DNA from: Sympetrum striolatum
Lineage: Eukaryota > Arthropoda > Insecta > Odonata > Libellulidae
Direction of reading: 5' to 3'
Assembly: GCA_947579665.1 (NCBI GenBank)
Contig: CANPUZ010000070.1
Coordinates: forward strand, 287,010 to 351,009
Length of the DNA stretch: 64,000 nucleotides
Below the pieces are notes generated by a model that saw nothing but the letters and a program-made list of their open reading frames with translations, made no database searches and had not been told where the DNA came from. Position numbers and translations under genes: made by a program. Shown here one piece after another: positions 46,218-56,462 of this stretch (position 1 is its first letter; each line of letters opens with the position of its first letter).

Positions 46218-46690
46218 TCCACAACTCACCTCACCATTCCTTGGCAAAAATGCTTCCGGGAGCTTTGATTAGAGACTTCTAATGAGTTTCACTCTCCCCT
46301 TTGTCCTTCTATACATCTTCTCCCCTCTTAACTTGCTTCTTTTTGGCTACATTTCATCTAATCAGCTCCAGAATTTTTAACGGAGTTCCCATTTTTTTCC
46401 CCATGCCTAGCTACTGTTGCCCTTCACCGTTGAAGTCCTCTTAAGCTCTGATGAACTTATCAGGAGGTGCTTTACTGAGGCAACAGTAACAACAAACTCA
46501 CACAACCATTCCCTGAATCAAAAAAATCCGGTCACTAGAACCCGGGACCTTGGGGTTGGAGCGATAGCCTCTTTCGTACTTCTAGATGTTAATGTGACTC
46601 ACATTTGGGAGCTGCACAAGCTCCAATTTGCCCTTAGGATACAAATCCTCCACTATTATCTCAATCTGTTTGATTGAAAGAAAAAAAAAT
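46218..46690 (-). mobile_element. SINE-like repeat, inverted copy, longer
   Basis: This is the reverse complement of the 45077 repeat, with an extra 100 bp or so (TCGTACTTCTAGATGTTAAT to CAATCTGTTTGATTG) that the other copy lacks. The pair brackets the Helitron-like modules at 45770-46216. The 86-codon forward ORF here has no independent support. Confidence 0.6.
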
Positions 46691-46704
46691 TAGACTCCTC
46701 TATC

Positions 46705-46752
46705 CGGGAGGCTGCTTTAACCATCTAAGCTACCCAGCCAGAACATTTTAAC
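46705..46752 (-). mobile_element. SINE head, inverted partial copy
   Basis: The reverse complement matches the head of the SINE at 46868 (GGCTGGGTAGCTTAGATGG, TTAAAGCAGCCTCCCGG). Together with 46856-46909 it forms inverted arms of about 50 bp around a GC-rich spacer of about 100 bp. Confidence 0.6.
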
Positions 46753-46867
46753 ACCTCTTTGTGTTGCCGGTGCCTTGATGAGGCCGTGGCGTGGTCGATG
46801 CCGCACAGTCGGACGAATCCACACATGCCCTTGCACAAAATGTCCCCAAAACAGCTTGTTAAAATGT

Positions 46868-46976
46868 TCTAGCTAGGTAGCTTAGATGGTTAAAGCAGCC
46901 TCCCAGATAAAGGAAGATCCCTGGTTCGATTCCCAGCCACATCAGACTTTTTTCAAGTCTGTTTTTCCTTGGGAGT
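46868..46976 (+). mobile_element. tRNA-derived SINE
   Basis: The A box TAGCTTAGATGG and the exact B box GGTTCGATTCC sit in a tRNA-like head, followed by CACATCAGACTTTTTTCAAG and a TTTTTCCTTGGG end. No target duplication could be seen. Confidence 0.7.
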
Positions 46977-47486
46977 TCGTATGAGTTACCTTGACGAGAT
47001 GGAGCGAGTTGAAAACAGATAAAAACATGCGAGTTGTATCCAACTCTTTTCAACTGGAATTTCAGGCGGGGTAGTATCTAACAAATTTTGCAAGTAGATC
47101 AACAAGAGGATGTAAGGAACGAAAATGAGTTTGATAACTTGAAATATTGCATTGACCTACAAATAATTGAAAATGAATGGATATAAGAACATGAAAGTAT
47201 CATTGTTTATAATAATAATTTATCATACTAGCTCATTCTTGAGGTCTTCGCAAGGTTAAATATTTGTAAACTTATATTAATCAATCAATTAACAATACAA
47301 CCACATAAAGCGAGGAAAATATATTAGATGTATAACTTATTTAATTCTAGCAAGCTCTGAGCTCTGACAGAAGAGAAATGTAAATACATTACAACTAATT
47401 TCTTTCGTAGCCCAGCATAGTTTGAGCTGTGTAACAGCAATAATAATTTGAAATTAGGAAGCCCCTCAAATAGAATAAAATAAAAA

Positions 47487-48877
47487 TCTGATGTGGCCAG
47501 CACATGACTTTCTCCATATATATAAGATGTAAATATTTATCTACCGCAATAATTTCGAACTCTATATTCCATCTAAACTTGGAATTTGAGTTATTGATAT
47601 TATATATTATCTTTGATGCCAAAAACATGATAAATAATTTTTACGGGACATGATCGATGAAAAACGATGAAATTGGCCTTTCGCCCATAGAGCCCAGAGC
47701 GCCCACAAAGTACATAATCAGCAACTTCCGGTTTATCAGTATTTCATGAATAACTCCTACACAATCAGTGATACAAAAATATGTTTCAACCAAAAGTTAT
47801 AGTTAATTTTTATTTTCTAAAACTTTTACAAATAATAGTATATACCTAAATACCATATTTATGGAGATATATTGAAAACCGGAAATGAGCTTTGAAGAAT
47901 TAAGCTCAACTTCCGGTTAACCGATTCACTCCAAAAACTAATCAACTCTAACGACACAAACCAAAATACTATATATGAAATTTGGTGTTGATCCGACAAA
48001 AAGTATTCATGTTAGAGCGCCCACAAAGTACATAATCATCTTCTTCCGGTTTATCAGTATTTCACGAATAACTCCTAATCAACCGGTTATACAAAAATAT
48101 GTTAAATACAAAAGTTATAGTAAATTATATTATCTAAAACTTTTATAAGGAATACAATATACCAATATATCATATTTATGGATATATTTTGAAAACCAGA
48201 AATGAGCTTTACACAATGTACATAATCAGCAACTTCCGGTTTATCAGTATTTCATGGATAACTCCTAAACAATCAGTGATGCAAAAATATGTTTCATACA
48301 AAAGTTATAGTAAAATACATTTTCTACAACATTTATAAATAATAGTATATACCTAAATATCATATTAATGGAGATATTTTGAAAACCGGAAATGAGCTTT
48401 GAAGAATGAAGCTCGACTTCCGGTCAGCCGATTTACTCCAAAAACTAATCAACTCTAACGACTGTAATAAAAGTACTATGTATGAAATTTGGTGTTGATC
48501 CGACAAATAGTTTTCATGTTAGAGCGCCCACAAAGTACATAATCATCATCTTCCGGTTTATCAGTATTTCACGAATAATTCCTAATGAACCGGTGATACA
48601 AAAATATGTTAAATACAAAAGTTATAGTAAATTATACTATCTAAAACTTTTATAAGAAATACAATAGACGTATATATCATATTTATGGAGATATTTTGAA
48701 AACCGGAAATGAGCTTTAATGAATAAAGCTCGACTTCCGGTTAACGGATTTACTCCAAAAACTAATCAACTCTGACAGCACACACAACAGTACTATATAT
48801 GAAGTTTGGTATTGATACGACTTTTAGTTTTCGAGTTAGAACGCCCATTATCACACACACACATACACACACACACA

Positions 48878-48930
<53 letters not shown>

Positions 48931-49066
48931 ACAGACATCATTCAGAAAATGGTCAAAACGTGTTCTAGGGACCCCAAAACGTGTATTTCCGTTGAAATCT
49001 CGAAGTCGAATTTTTTCATGAAAACAATACTTTCTCTATACTTCGTATATGGAGAAAGTAAAAATA
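47487..49066 (+). mobile_element. Helentron-like satellite-bearing element, copy 3 (expanded)
   Basis: Same ends as copies 1 and 2: TCTGATGTGGCCAGC start, ACTTTCTCCATATA subterminal repeat, and 3' hairpin at 49029-49059. Here four tandem units are present, starting at about 47697, 48014, 48212 and 48524. The second is cut to about 198 bp and the others are 312-317 bp. A long CA array follows (48854-48925), which opens two meaningless ORFs. Confidence 0.6.
48854..48925 (+). repeat. CA microsatellite
   Basis: Interrupted CA array inside the Helentron-like copy. Confidence 0.9.
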
Positions 49067-49270
49067 CAATCATTCTCGACATTGTGAATAGCTTTTGCAA
49101 ATATTTACCTATATGATTTATGAGCTACATAATCTGTAAATTTCTATTAAATTTACTTTTTCTGCTACTAAAATCCATCCTTATCCCTTAAATCTTCCAA
49201 ACATCTGATTTAGTTATCCACCATATTTAATACGGAACTCATAAGCGATTTAACCTCGCTGATTTGGTCT

Positions 49271-49584
49271 TGTGGCGACTCAGTTATCTGCGCCCGCCGC
49301 CACTTTTGACGCGGGCCCCAAATCTAAAAGCAGACGGAGCCTCCAACTTTCAACCACCAGAGGGAAGAGATAAAAAAGGACGCGAGGCCCCAACGCAGAT
49401 TGGCCCTACGCACTCTCTCTCGGACTCTCTACTGTTTTGGCCCCCGGCGAGGCAGGACTTGTGTTCCAGCGCTCCTCGTGCTATGATAGATGTCAAAGTG
49501 CTACTGTAGTTCTTCCGCATATTTGTGATCCACAATAAAATGTTTAAATCAAGTTTGTGTAAATGTTCACTCGCGCCACCCGCA
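49271..49584 (+). mobile_element. Probable solo LTR, 314 bp, GTCT target duplication
   Basis: The unit starts TGTGGCGACTCAG and ends GCGCCACCCGCA, so it begins TG and ends CA. GTCT flanks it on both sides (49267-49270 and 49585-49588). It is GC-rich, with a TATA-like AGATAAAAAAGG (about 49364-49375) and a polyadenylation signal AATAAA (49534-49539) near the 3' side. These are LTR features. No internal retrotransposon sequence is attached. Orientation follows the promoter-like and polyadenylation signals. Confidence 0.65.
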
Positions 49585-49916
49585 GTCTGATAAGTTACGG
49601 AAATCATAAACTTATTGAATGTTCCTGCAAAGCTTATTGAATGGTTACCAAGAATTATAGATATATAACTTTATTGAGTACTTATGTATCGCACCTGCAA
49701 CCGGCCATAAATGTATCATATGCCATTTTCTGTTGAAAATGTTACAATACATTGAGCATCATTGAAGCATGACAAGCAACTGATAATATGCTGTAATACT
49801 TGGAAATATCACACTTAATGAGATTTTTACCTTTTCAGCTAAAAATGGAGAACTTGAGAGGGCAATTGTCCTCATCGTGGGTGCCATGAGGGGTTGTGAG
49901 GTAGCACACAAGTAGC

Positions 49917-51345
49917 GATTTAATTATTTATTTATTAATTTAAATGCTGCAAGTTGGTATTAATACCAGGTGGCAACGGTTGAGGGAGAGTAACAATACA
50001 ATCTGTCCGGCATTCGCCTAAGGACGGGAGGGAAACCCCTCCGTAAACCTCCCGTGGAGAGTACACATCTTAGCAATAGCAATGAGCCTAATTAGTACAA
50101 TAAGCCAAACAAGTCAAATAAATTACAAACACCTTCACCACACACAGATACAGATAACATAATTTAATTTTACTACCTAGAAACATTTTCTTATTCTAAG
50201 GATTAAAGTGATTAAAACTCTGCCTTATACATACATATACTTATAACAATTTAAATTTCATAATCTTCTAAGCTTCTTTTTAAAATTTTCAACATTCACC
50301 GGCTTTGGATTGAGAAGTTCTCCATGTAATGCATTCCATCCCCTTATACCTATTGATAAAAGAATATTTCACCACATCGGTTTTCTGTTCACACTCCTTT
50401 ATTTTTAATCTGTGATCGCTGCACCGTCTATAGTTAGGAGAATGGAACCTCTCGTAATTTGTCCCATCCATCTTTGATATTCCACGCATTAAATACTCTG
50501 GATAACCTAGATATCTTCTGTCTTGACGATAATGATTCCCTTCCTAGCTACTCTTACATTTTACTAACACTTTTGTCCTTCTTGTGCTTTCCGGTTAAGT
50601 ACCTAGCCGCCTTTCTTTGCACACCTTTGAGTTTATTATTTAGACCCACTTCGTGGGGGTTCCAAACACTGGTCGCATACACAATTATCGGCCTAACTGG
50701 GGATTTATACACCCTTACTCTGAGTCCACTTCCACTCCATTTTAGGTTTCTTATAACAAAGTGGAGATTTCTATATGCTTTAGTAGTAATATCCTCGATG
50801 TGACTACCCTATTTAAGGTTCACGGCTAATTTAATGCCTAGATATTTACATTCGAGTATTTACCATTTACTTTAGTCCACTCAGCTAATTGTTTTAAATC
50901 ACTTTGTAATATTTCACAGTCCCGTCCTTAACTTATGCCTCTATATAACATACAGTCATCAGCAAACAGTCTAACTTCAGATTTCATATTATTAGGTAGA
51001 TCGTTAATGTAAATCAGGAATAACAATGGCCCGAGAACGCTACCCTGGGGGATGCCCGAGGTGACTTCTATCTCTTTTGAGTAAACGTCGCCCATTCTGA
51101 CTCTCTTTGTTCTCTCTTTCAAAAACATTTTCTATTCTGCGTAATACATGATGGTAAATGTTTAACTCACATACCTTCGCTAAAAGTAGATTATGTGGGA
51201 CCTTATCAATTTTATCAATTGCCACCACGTCCACTTCCTCCCGTATATCCATAGATTCGGCTACATCTTGAACTAGTCCGAGGAGCTGCATCTCGCATAA
51301 GTAGCCCGGTCTGAATCCGTGCTCTCTAATTAATCATGAAACTTA
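49917..51345 (-). pseudogene. CR1/Jockey-like LINE, 5'-truncated
   Basis: Reading leftwards from 51345: AIDKIDKVPHNLL (motif A region, Asp present), then [20 protein letters not shown] at about 51060-51000 and [13 protein letters not shown] (FADD catalytic motif, about 50960-50930). Later come the C-terminal blocks with ELGRESL-like and HSPNYRRCSDHRLKI (50289-50489). The [13 protein letters not shown] and FADD motifs place it in the Jockey/CR1 group, unlike the YADD LINEs elsewhere here. It ends in an AT-rich tail (TTAATAAATAAATAA) near 49920. Several frameshifts; the endonuclease is missing. Confidence 0.8.
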
Positions 51346-51558
51346 ATTGTGGTAAGAGTCTATATTGTTAATAATGGTTAATGTATTTAACAAAGTAGAA
51401 TTGAACATGTGGAAGGTATTCAGAACTGAGGGTGTTGACTCCCAAATCTTGGGAAGCGGTTGATATTGGCTCTTATAACATTCCAGTCAGGAGGTATTAA
51501 CTATTTTAATGTGTGTACATCTTCACAGCAATAGAGCTTCTGCTTATATATGTATAGA

Positions 51559-51700
51559 CTAGCTGAAGTACATTTGATTCTAAACAGGGGAAGTAGATTA
51601 ACCTCTCAATACCATCAGTCAAACTATTACGTCTGACGTTATTCTTTGGTTCTTCGTCTTATAGAAGCTTTATTTCCATATTATTCCATAATATTATTAC
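51559..51700 (-). mobile_element. Helitron 3' end fragment
   Basis: CTAGCTGAAGTACATTTGAT starting at 51559 matches the end of the complete Helitron at 25583. The host base before CTAG is A on the plus strand (T after CTAG on the element strand). Confidence 0.55.
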
Positions 51701-52752
51701 ATAATATTCACATATTCTCATCAAGCAAGAGTTTCATGTATGCATTTGTTTTATGTAATATACGTACTATTAGGGTCATTCCATGCCAAGTGGTCTGATT
51801 TCAGAGAAGTGCCCCGCTCGACCATCACGGATTTCAATGAAATTTTGTATGGACATTCACACATATCTCGTATGAACATTTGTAAAGTTTTACTATCGCC
51901 GATGGTATACTTGCTGAGATATAGAAGATTGTTTGACCCCGTGTCGCTGCCTTCTTCAACATGACTATGAGTTTTCAGTAACTTTGAGCCGTTGTATCTC
52001 AAGGAATTGTTTTATGAAGTAAACACACTTTGGCTATCTTAAACAACTTTTTGCGCTCTATTAAACCAAATAATAATAATAACTGTAAGAGCGACCTCCT
52101 TGCATAAAATTCTGTGCAAAACTGGCCCAAAAATTGCGGATCGAAAAAAATTAAAACTTTGGCTTTTTATATTTCAAGAAGAAATGACATAATCAACGTG
52201 AAATTTATCCAATGATAACATATTAATACATAGTTTATAAATATAAAATTTCATATTCCTAGTACTTTCCATTATTTTAAAAATTGAGTCAACATTTGGC
52301 AATTTTTGTAAAAAAGCCAAAAATAGGCTATTTTTACCCCGCTTTTACAAAAAAAGACCCTCTGGAATTTCTTTTGAAAAATTTTTATTAAATAGAGAAT
52401 GATTTCAACCCTCTAAAAAAGTATAACTAGTTTTTCATCTCGAGCATATAAGGCCCTAGAAATAGGGACAACTATGAGGATGACATTTGTAAAAACGGCA
52501 AAAATAGGTTATTTTCTGCCCGCTCTTAGAAAAGAAAGACCTTTTCGATACTATTGTAAATAATTTTTATTTGAAAGAGCATGTTTCAAACCTCTTAAAA
52601 AAGTACACTTGGTTTTTCATCGCGAGCACGTACAGCCCTAAAAAATTAACAAAGTTGAGAACGTTGCTATGGTGGCCCCACATGTCTTCTGTTGTTTATC
52701 GTCCTGGTTATTTTATGTAGACATTTTTAGTATATTGCGTTGGTCCATGATT

Positions 52753-52785
52753 GGTACTGGTAGTGACATCGTCACTACCAGTACC
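52753..52785 (+). repeat. Perfect 15-bp hairpin in the left arm
   Basis: GGTACTGGTAGTGAC, three bases, GTCACTACCAGTACC. The mirror copy is in the right arm near 54340-54372. Confidence 0.85.
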
Positions 52786-52872
52786 AGTGGAACCAGTACT
52801 TAGTGGAACTCCTTCCTAGTAAATGGGTGGGAATAACTTACACAAATTCCACTTTTAAAGTTTTTAATATCT

Positions 52873-52905
52873 GCGACCGGTTTCAGACTTTAGTCCATTA
52901 TCAAG
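52873..52905 (-). ncRNA. Degenerate hammerhead-like core, left arm
   Basis: The minus strand reads CTTGATAATGG, then ACTAAAGTCTGAAACCGGTC. Stem II (GACT/AGTC), GAAA and CCGGTC are present, but the CUGANGA box is changed, so activity is unlikely. Confidence 0.3.
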
Positions 52906-53090
52906 CACAAGAGTTATTCATGACTGCATATATATATACACAAAGAATAAAAAACCAAGGCACCAATCAGATTAGCTACTGTTGATAGTGGGAGAGGTGT
53001 TAGGGGGAGGAGGAAGAGGGTTAACAATGGGCAGAATGGGAGAATAATTAGTAAACTAAATTAACTTCTAAGTTAGTTAATTTATTAAAG

Positions 53091-53140
53091 TAACAAATTA
53101 TAACATAGTAACAAATTATAACATAGTAACAAATTATAAC
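53091..53140 (+). repeat. 18-bp tandem repeat, about three copies
   Basis: GTAACAAATTATAACATA repeated; mirrored in the right arm near 53985-54035. Confidence 0.8.
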
Positions 53141-53486
53141 AAAGTTTATGTTGAAACATGGGTAAAGAATCTTTAGCAGAGACTTCGGTTAAGTCGTGGC
53201 TATGTAGCCATTCTGTTGTGTGTAACTTCGAGTTTTTTTTTTAATAGTGAGTTTTGCCATATTTTCATTTCTTGGATTTTTCAAATTTCATCCATACTCC
53301 ACTTGAGGTTACTCTAGAAAATTGACAGCTGCTTAGTATTCTGTAATTATTTTATTGACATAGCACTCTCGCATGGCCACGTTTTGAACTGAGCTGCTGT
53401 ATTTGTCGTATTCCATCATATTTTTATAACTTCTTTTTCCAGAATTTGCATTATTGCACTAAATATTGCGATTTCACTAATTTTAA

Positions 53487-53720
53487 ATGGATGTCGAAGA
53501 GTCAGATGAAAATCCCAACTTGCCCTTCTGCGTTGTTGGGGAAAATCTTTCGTCCATTTGTCATCATGGTTCATTTTATTCCAAAAAAATTGGGCTGCAA
53601 TATGTACACAATTTATCGTTGCACGAAAAAGTGCTCATTTCTCTGCGATTGGAGGTTGAGATCACAGAGTACGATCAAATCTGTTTCTATCACAAAGCAA
53701 TGTCTTTAGAAAAGTATTAA
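53487..53720 (+). CDS. Unrecognised ORF in the unique centre of the palindrome
   Basis: Of 77 codons; it contains LPFCVVGENLSSICHHGSFY, LSLHEKVLISLRLEVEITEY and DQICFYHKAMSLEKY. After the stop the same frame goes on with KQKLCCNPFN. The Cys/His-rich pattern (C, C-H-H, C-x-x-H, CC-N-P-F) looks like part of a real zinc-binding protein domain, and lies in the only non-palindromic part of the element. It may be a remnant of the transposase or a captured exon. I do not know its family. Confidence 0.4.
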   Translation: MDVEESDENPNLPFCVVGENLSSICHHGSFYSKKIGLQYVHNLSLHEKVLISLRLEVEITEYDQICFYHKAMSLEKY

Positions 53721-54219
53721 ATTAAGCAAAAGTTATGCTGCAACCCATTTAACAAAAAAAAACATACAGCTAAACATGGGCTGCTGAAAGTCAATCTAGC
53801 AATTTTCTAGAGTAACCTCAAGTGGAGTATGGATGAAATTTGAAAAAATCCAAGAAATGAAAATATGGCAAAACTCACTATTAAAAAAAAAACTCGAAGT
53901 TACACACAACAGAATGGCTACATAGCCACGACTTAACCGAAGTCTCTGCTAAAGATTCTTTACCCATGTTTCAACATAAACTTTGTTATAATTTGTTACT
54001 ATGTTATAATTTGTTACTATGTTATAATTTGTTACTTTAATAAATTAACTAACTTAGAAGTTAATTTAGTTTACTAATTATTCTCCCATTCTGCCCATTG
54101 TTAACCCTCTTCCTCCTCCCCCTAACACCTCTCCCACTATCAACAGTAGCTAATCTGATTGGTGCCTTGGTTTTTTATTCTTTGTGTATATATATATGCA
54201 GTCATGAATAACTCTTGTG

Positions 54220-54252
54220 CTTGATAATGGACTAAAGTCTGAAACCGGTCGC
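54220..54252 (+). ncRNA. Degenerate hammerhead-like core, right arm
   Basis: Mirror copy of 52873-52905: CTTGATAATGG, stem II, GAAACCGGTC, followed by an ATATTAAAAACTTTAAAAG tail. Confidence 0.3.
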
Positions 54253-55349
54253 AGATATTAAAAACTTTAAAAGTGGAATTTGTGTAAGTTATTCCCACCC
54301 ATTTACTAGGAAGGAGTTCCACTAAGTACTGGTTCCACTGGTACTGGTAGTGACGATGTCACTACCAGTACCAATCATGGACCAACGCAATATACTAAAA
54401 ATGTCTACATAAAATAACCAGGACGATAAACAACAGAAGACATGTGGGCCACCATAGCAACGTTCTCAACTTTGTTAATTTTTTAGGGCTGTACGTGCTC
54501 GCGATGAAAAACCAAGTGTACTTTTTTAAGAGGTTTGAAACATGCTCTTTCAAATAAAAATTATTTACAATAGTATCGAAAAGGTCTTTCTTTTCTAAGA
54601 GCGGGCAGAAAATAACCTATTTTTGCCGTTTTTACAAATGTCATCCTCATAGTTGTCCCTATTTCTAGGGCCTTATATGCTCGAGATGAAAAACTAGTTA
54701 TACTTTTTTAGAGGGTTGAAATCATTCTCTATTTAATAAAAATTTTTCAAAAGAAATTCCAGAGGGTCTTTTTTTGTAAAAGCGGGGTAAAAATAGCTTA
54801 TTTTTGGCTTTTTTACAAAAATTGCCAAATGTTGACTCAATTTTTAAAATAATGGAAAGTACTAGGAATATGAAATTTTATATTTATAAACTATGTATTA
54901 ATATGTTATCATTGGATAAATTTCACGTTGATTATGTCATTTCTTCTTGAAATATAAAAAGCCAAAGTTTTAATTTTTTTTCGATCCGCAATTTTTTGGG
55001 CCAGTTTTGCACAGAATTTTCTGCAAGGAGGTCGCTCTTACAGTTATTATTATTATTTGGTTTAATAGAGCGCAAAAAGTTGTTTAAGATAGCCAAAGTG
55101 TGTTTACTTCATAAAACAATTCTTTGAGATACAACGCCTCAAAGTTACTGAAAACTCATAGTCATGTTGAAGAAGGCAGCGACACGGGGTCAAACAATCT
55201 TCTATATCTCAGCAAGTATACCATCGGCGATAGTAAAACTTTACAAATGTTCATAAGAGATATGTGTGAATGTCCATACAAAATTTCATCGAAATCCGTG
55301 ATGGTCGAGCGGGGACCACTAGACCACTTGGCATGGAATGGCCCTATAT

Positions 55350-56130
55350 CAACATAAAGTTTAGGAATATTTATCCCAATTTTATCACTCATGATCTTTT
55401 TTAAAACTGCTTTTACTCTCTACCAATCCTATATAAAATTCTGGTTCTTTGCCTTAGTTTCTCTCTGTATCATTTGCACTTGTAAAAATCTCATCTAATT
55501 TAGTTTAGAGAAACTATAACTAAGCAAAAAAAATGTTTAAGTGGAGGAAATTTGTTAGGCACCCTAATTTGTGTTGTTTACAACTTTTTTATTTCTCATG
55601 AACTTGTGGCAAGTGATATTGAGATAAATGTTGAAATTGTCAGTTGTTTTTGAAATTCCCTGACCCTGGTCATTATCTGGAATGGAATTTTCTCCAACAA
55701 AATTCTAAGAAAATTACCCTTTCTTCACATAGGTTATAATTAATACAGACCATAAATTTGAAATATTAATAAATTCTCTATGCTTTCTAATGTAACACCA
55801 TGAGCTTTGATTTAACAATCACATTGGACTTCAGGGTGACTAGGTGTTTACATTCTCAAAATGTTTGTAGACGTTTTGCATATTTTGTCAACATTTTTGA
55901 AATTTGGATTAAAAAATCAATTTCCACAACCAAAGTTAGTATCTATATACTTGTTATTTTGGTGCTTATCTCTCCTCTACACGACTTCCTTCGAATTTTA
56001 TTCTTCAAAAGAAAATAAGCCTATGAATGTGAAAATTGCAAGTAAACATGAATATCTTATACTATTAAATTTTGATAAGTTAACATGTCTTTTTTTAGAA
56101 ACCATTCTGAGCAATCTTGCAGATCCTTAG
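55350..56130. other. Mostly unannotated; Helitron remnant at the right
   Basis: Bases 55980-56120 (TTCGAATTTTATTCTTCAAA, AATAAGCCTATGAATGTGAA, ATTCTGAGCAATCTTGCAG) resemble 26370-26480 inside the complete Helitron. The rest holds nothing I recognise. Confidence 0.4.
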
Positions 56131-56131
56131 T

Positions 56132-56400
56132 TTATACCACTACATTGTTTGCATTTATGAAATCAAAATACTTAGAAATGTAAAGTGCTCTGTCCAAAAC
56201 TACACAACATATCCCTTTATCTACTTTCACAACCAGGAGATCGTTATTTTTCAGGAAACTTCTCACTAGCAGAACATTTGTTTCTCTCTTAGGGGCCACA
56301 TAAGAAGAATACCATTTGCTAATAGTTTCTGCAAAAATGCATTTGGTTGTAATGCTTTCACTATAGAGGGCAACTTCATAATCCACAACCAAATTTTTAA
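56132..56400 (-). pseudogene. Penelope-like retroelement fragment (N-terminal RT region)
   Basis: The minus-strand frame reads SFLKNNDLLVVKVDKGICC, VVLDRALYISKYFDFIN and a stop. Penelope-like elements carry a conserved block of the form D-x-x-I-x-x-ADKG-x-x-x-VV-x-D-x-x-x-Y just before the RT core; here VDKG takes the place of ADKG. No RT core or GIY-YIG domain is attached. It sits next to the hammerhead-like core at 56434-56462 but in opposite orientation. Confidence 0.55.
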
Positions 56401-56433
56401 AATCACGTCATCACATTTCCGATAATGTTTTAC

Positions 56434-56462
56434 CTGATGATAGCTTGTAGCTGAAACCGGTC
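56434..56462 (+). ncRNA. Hammerhead-ribozyme-like motif with intact core
   Basis: CTGATGA (56434-56440) is a perfect CUGANGA box. AGCT-TGT-AGCT can form stem II, GAAA is at 56453-56456, then CCGG (a self-complementary stem III) and TC, giving GGTC as the cleavage side. Stem I pairing is only two or three bases (AC/GT). Minimal hammerheads with a palindromic stem III are known from Penelope-like elements and may act as dimers. Activity is inference. Confidence 0.45.

Larger units (their letters stand above)
51773..55344. mobile_element. 3.6-kb palindromic TIR element (two 1.55-kb inverted arms, 475-bp centre)
   Basis: Left arm 51773-53324 and right arm 53800-55344 are inverted copies that look almost identical by eye over most of their length; a 60-codon frame is identical in both. 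The outer ends read GGGTCATTCCATGCCAAGTG (left) and GGGCCATTCCATGCCAAGTG (right), flanked by TA. They differ most near the tips (a gap of about 9 bp at 51797). Each arm holds a perfect 15-bp hairpin (52753-52785 on the left), an 18-bp tandem repeat (GTAACAAATTATAACATA) and a hammerhead-like core. The superfamily is not recognised. Confidence 0.75.

Noticed and set aside
48799..49116. ORF with a long THTHTH run
   Set aside because: The reading frame exists only because a CA microsatellite has no stops; the rest is the conserved tail of the Helentron-like element.
52803..52985. 60-codon ORF, identical in both palindrome arms
   Set aside because: Identity comes from the inverted arms. The peptide has no recognisable domain.
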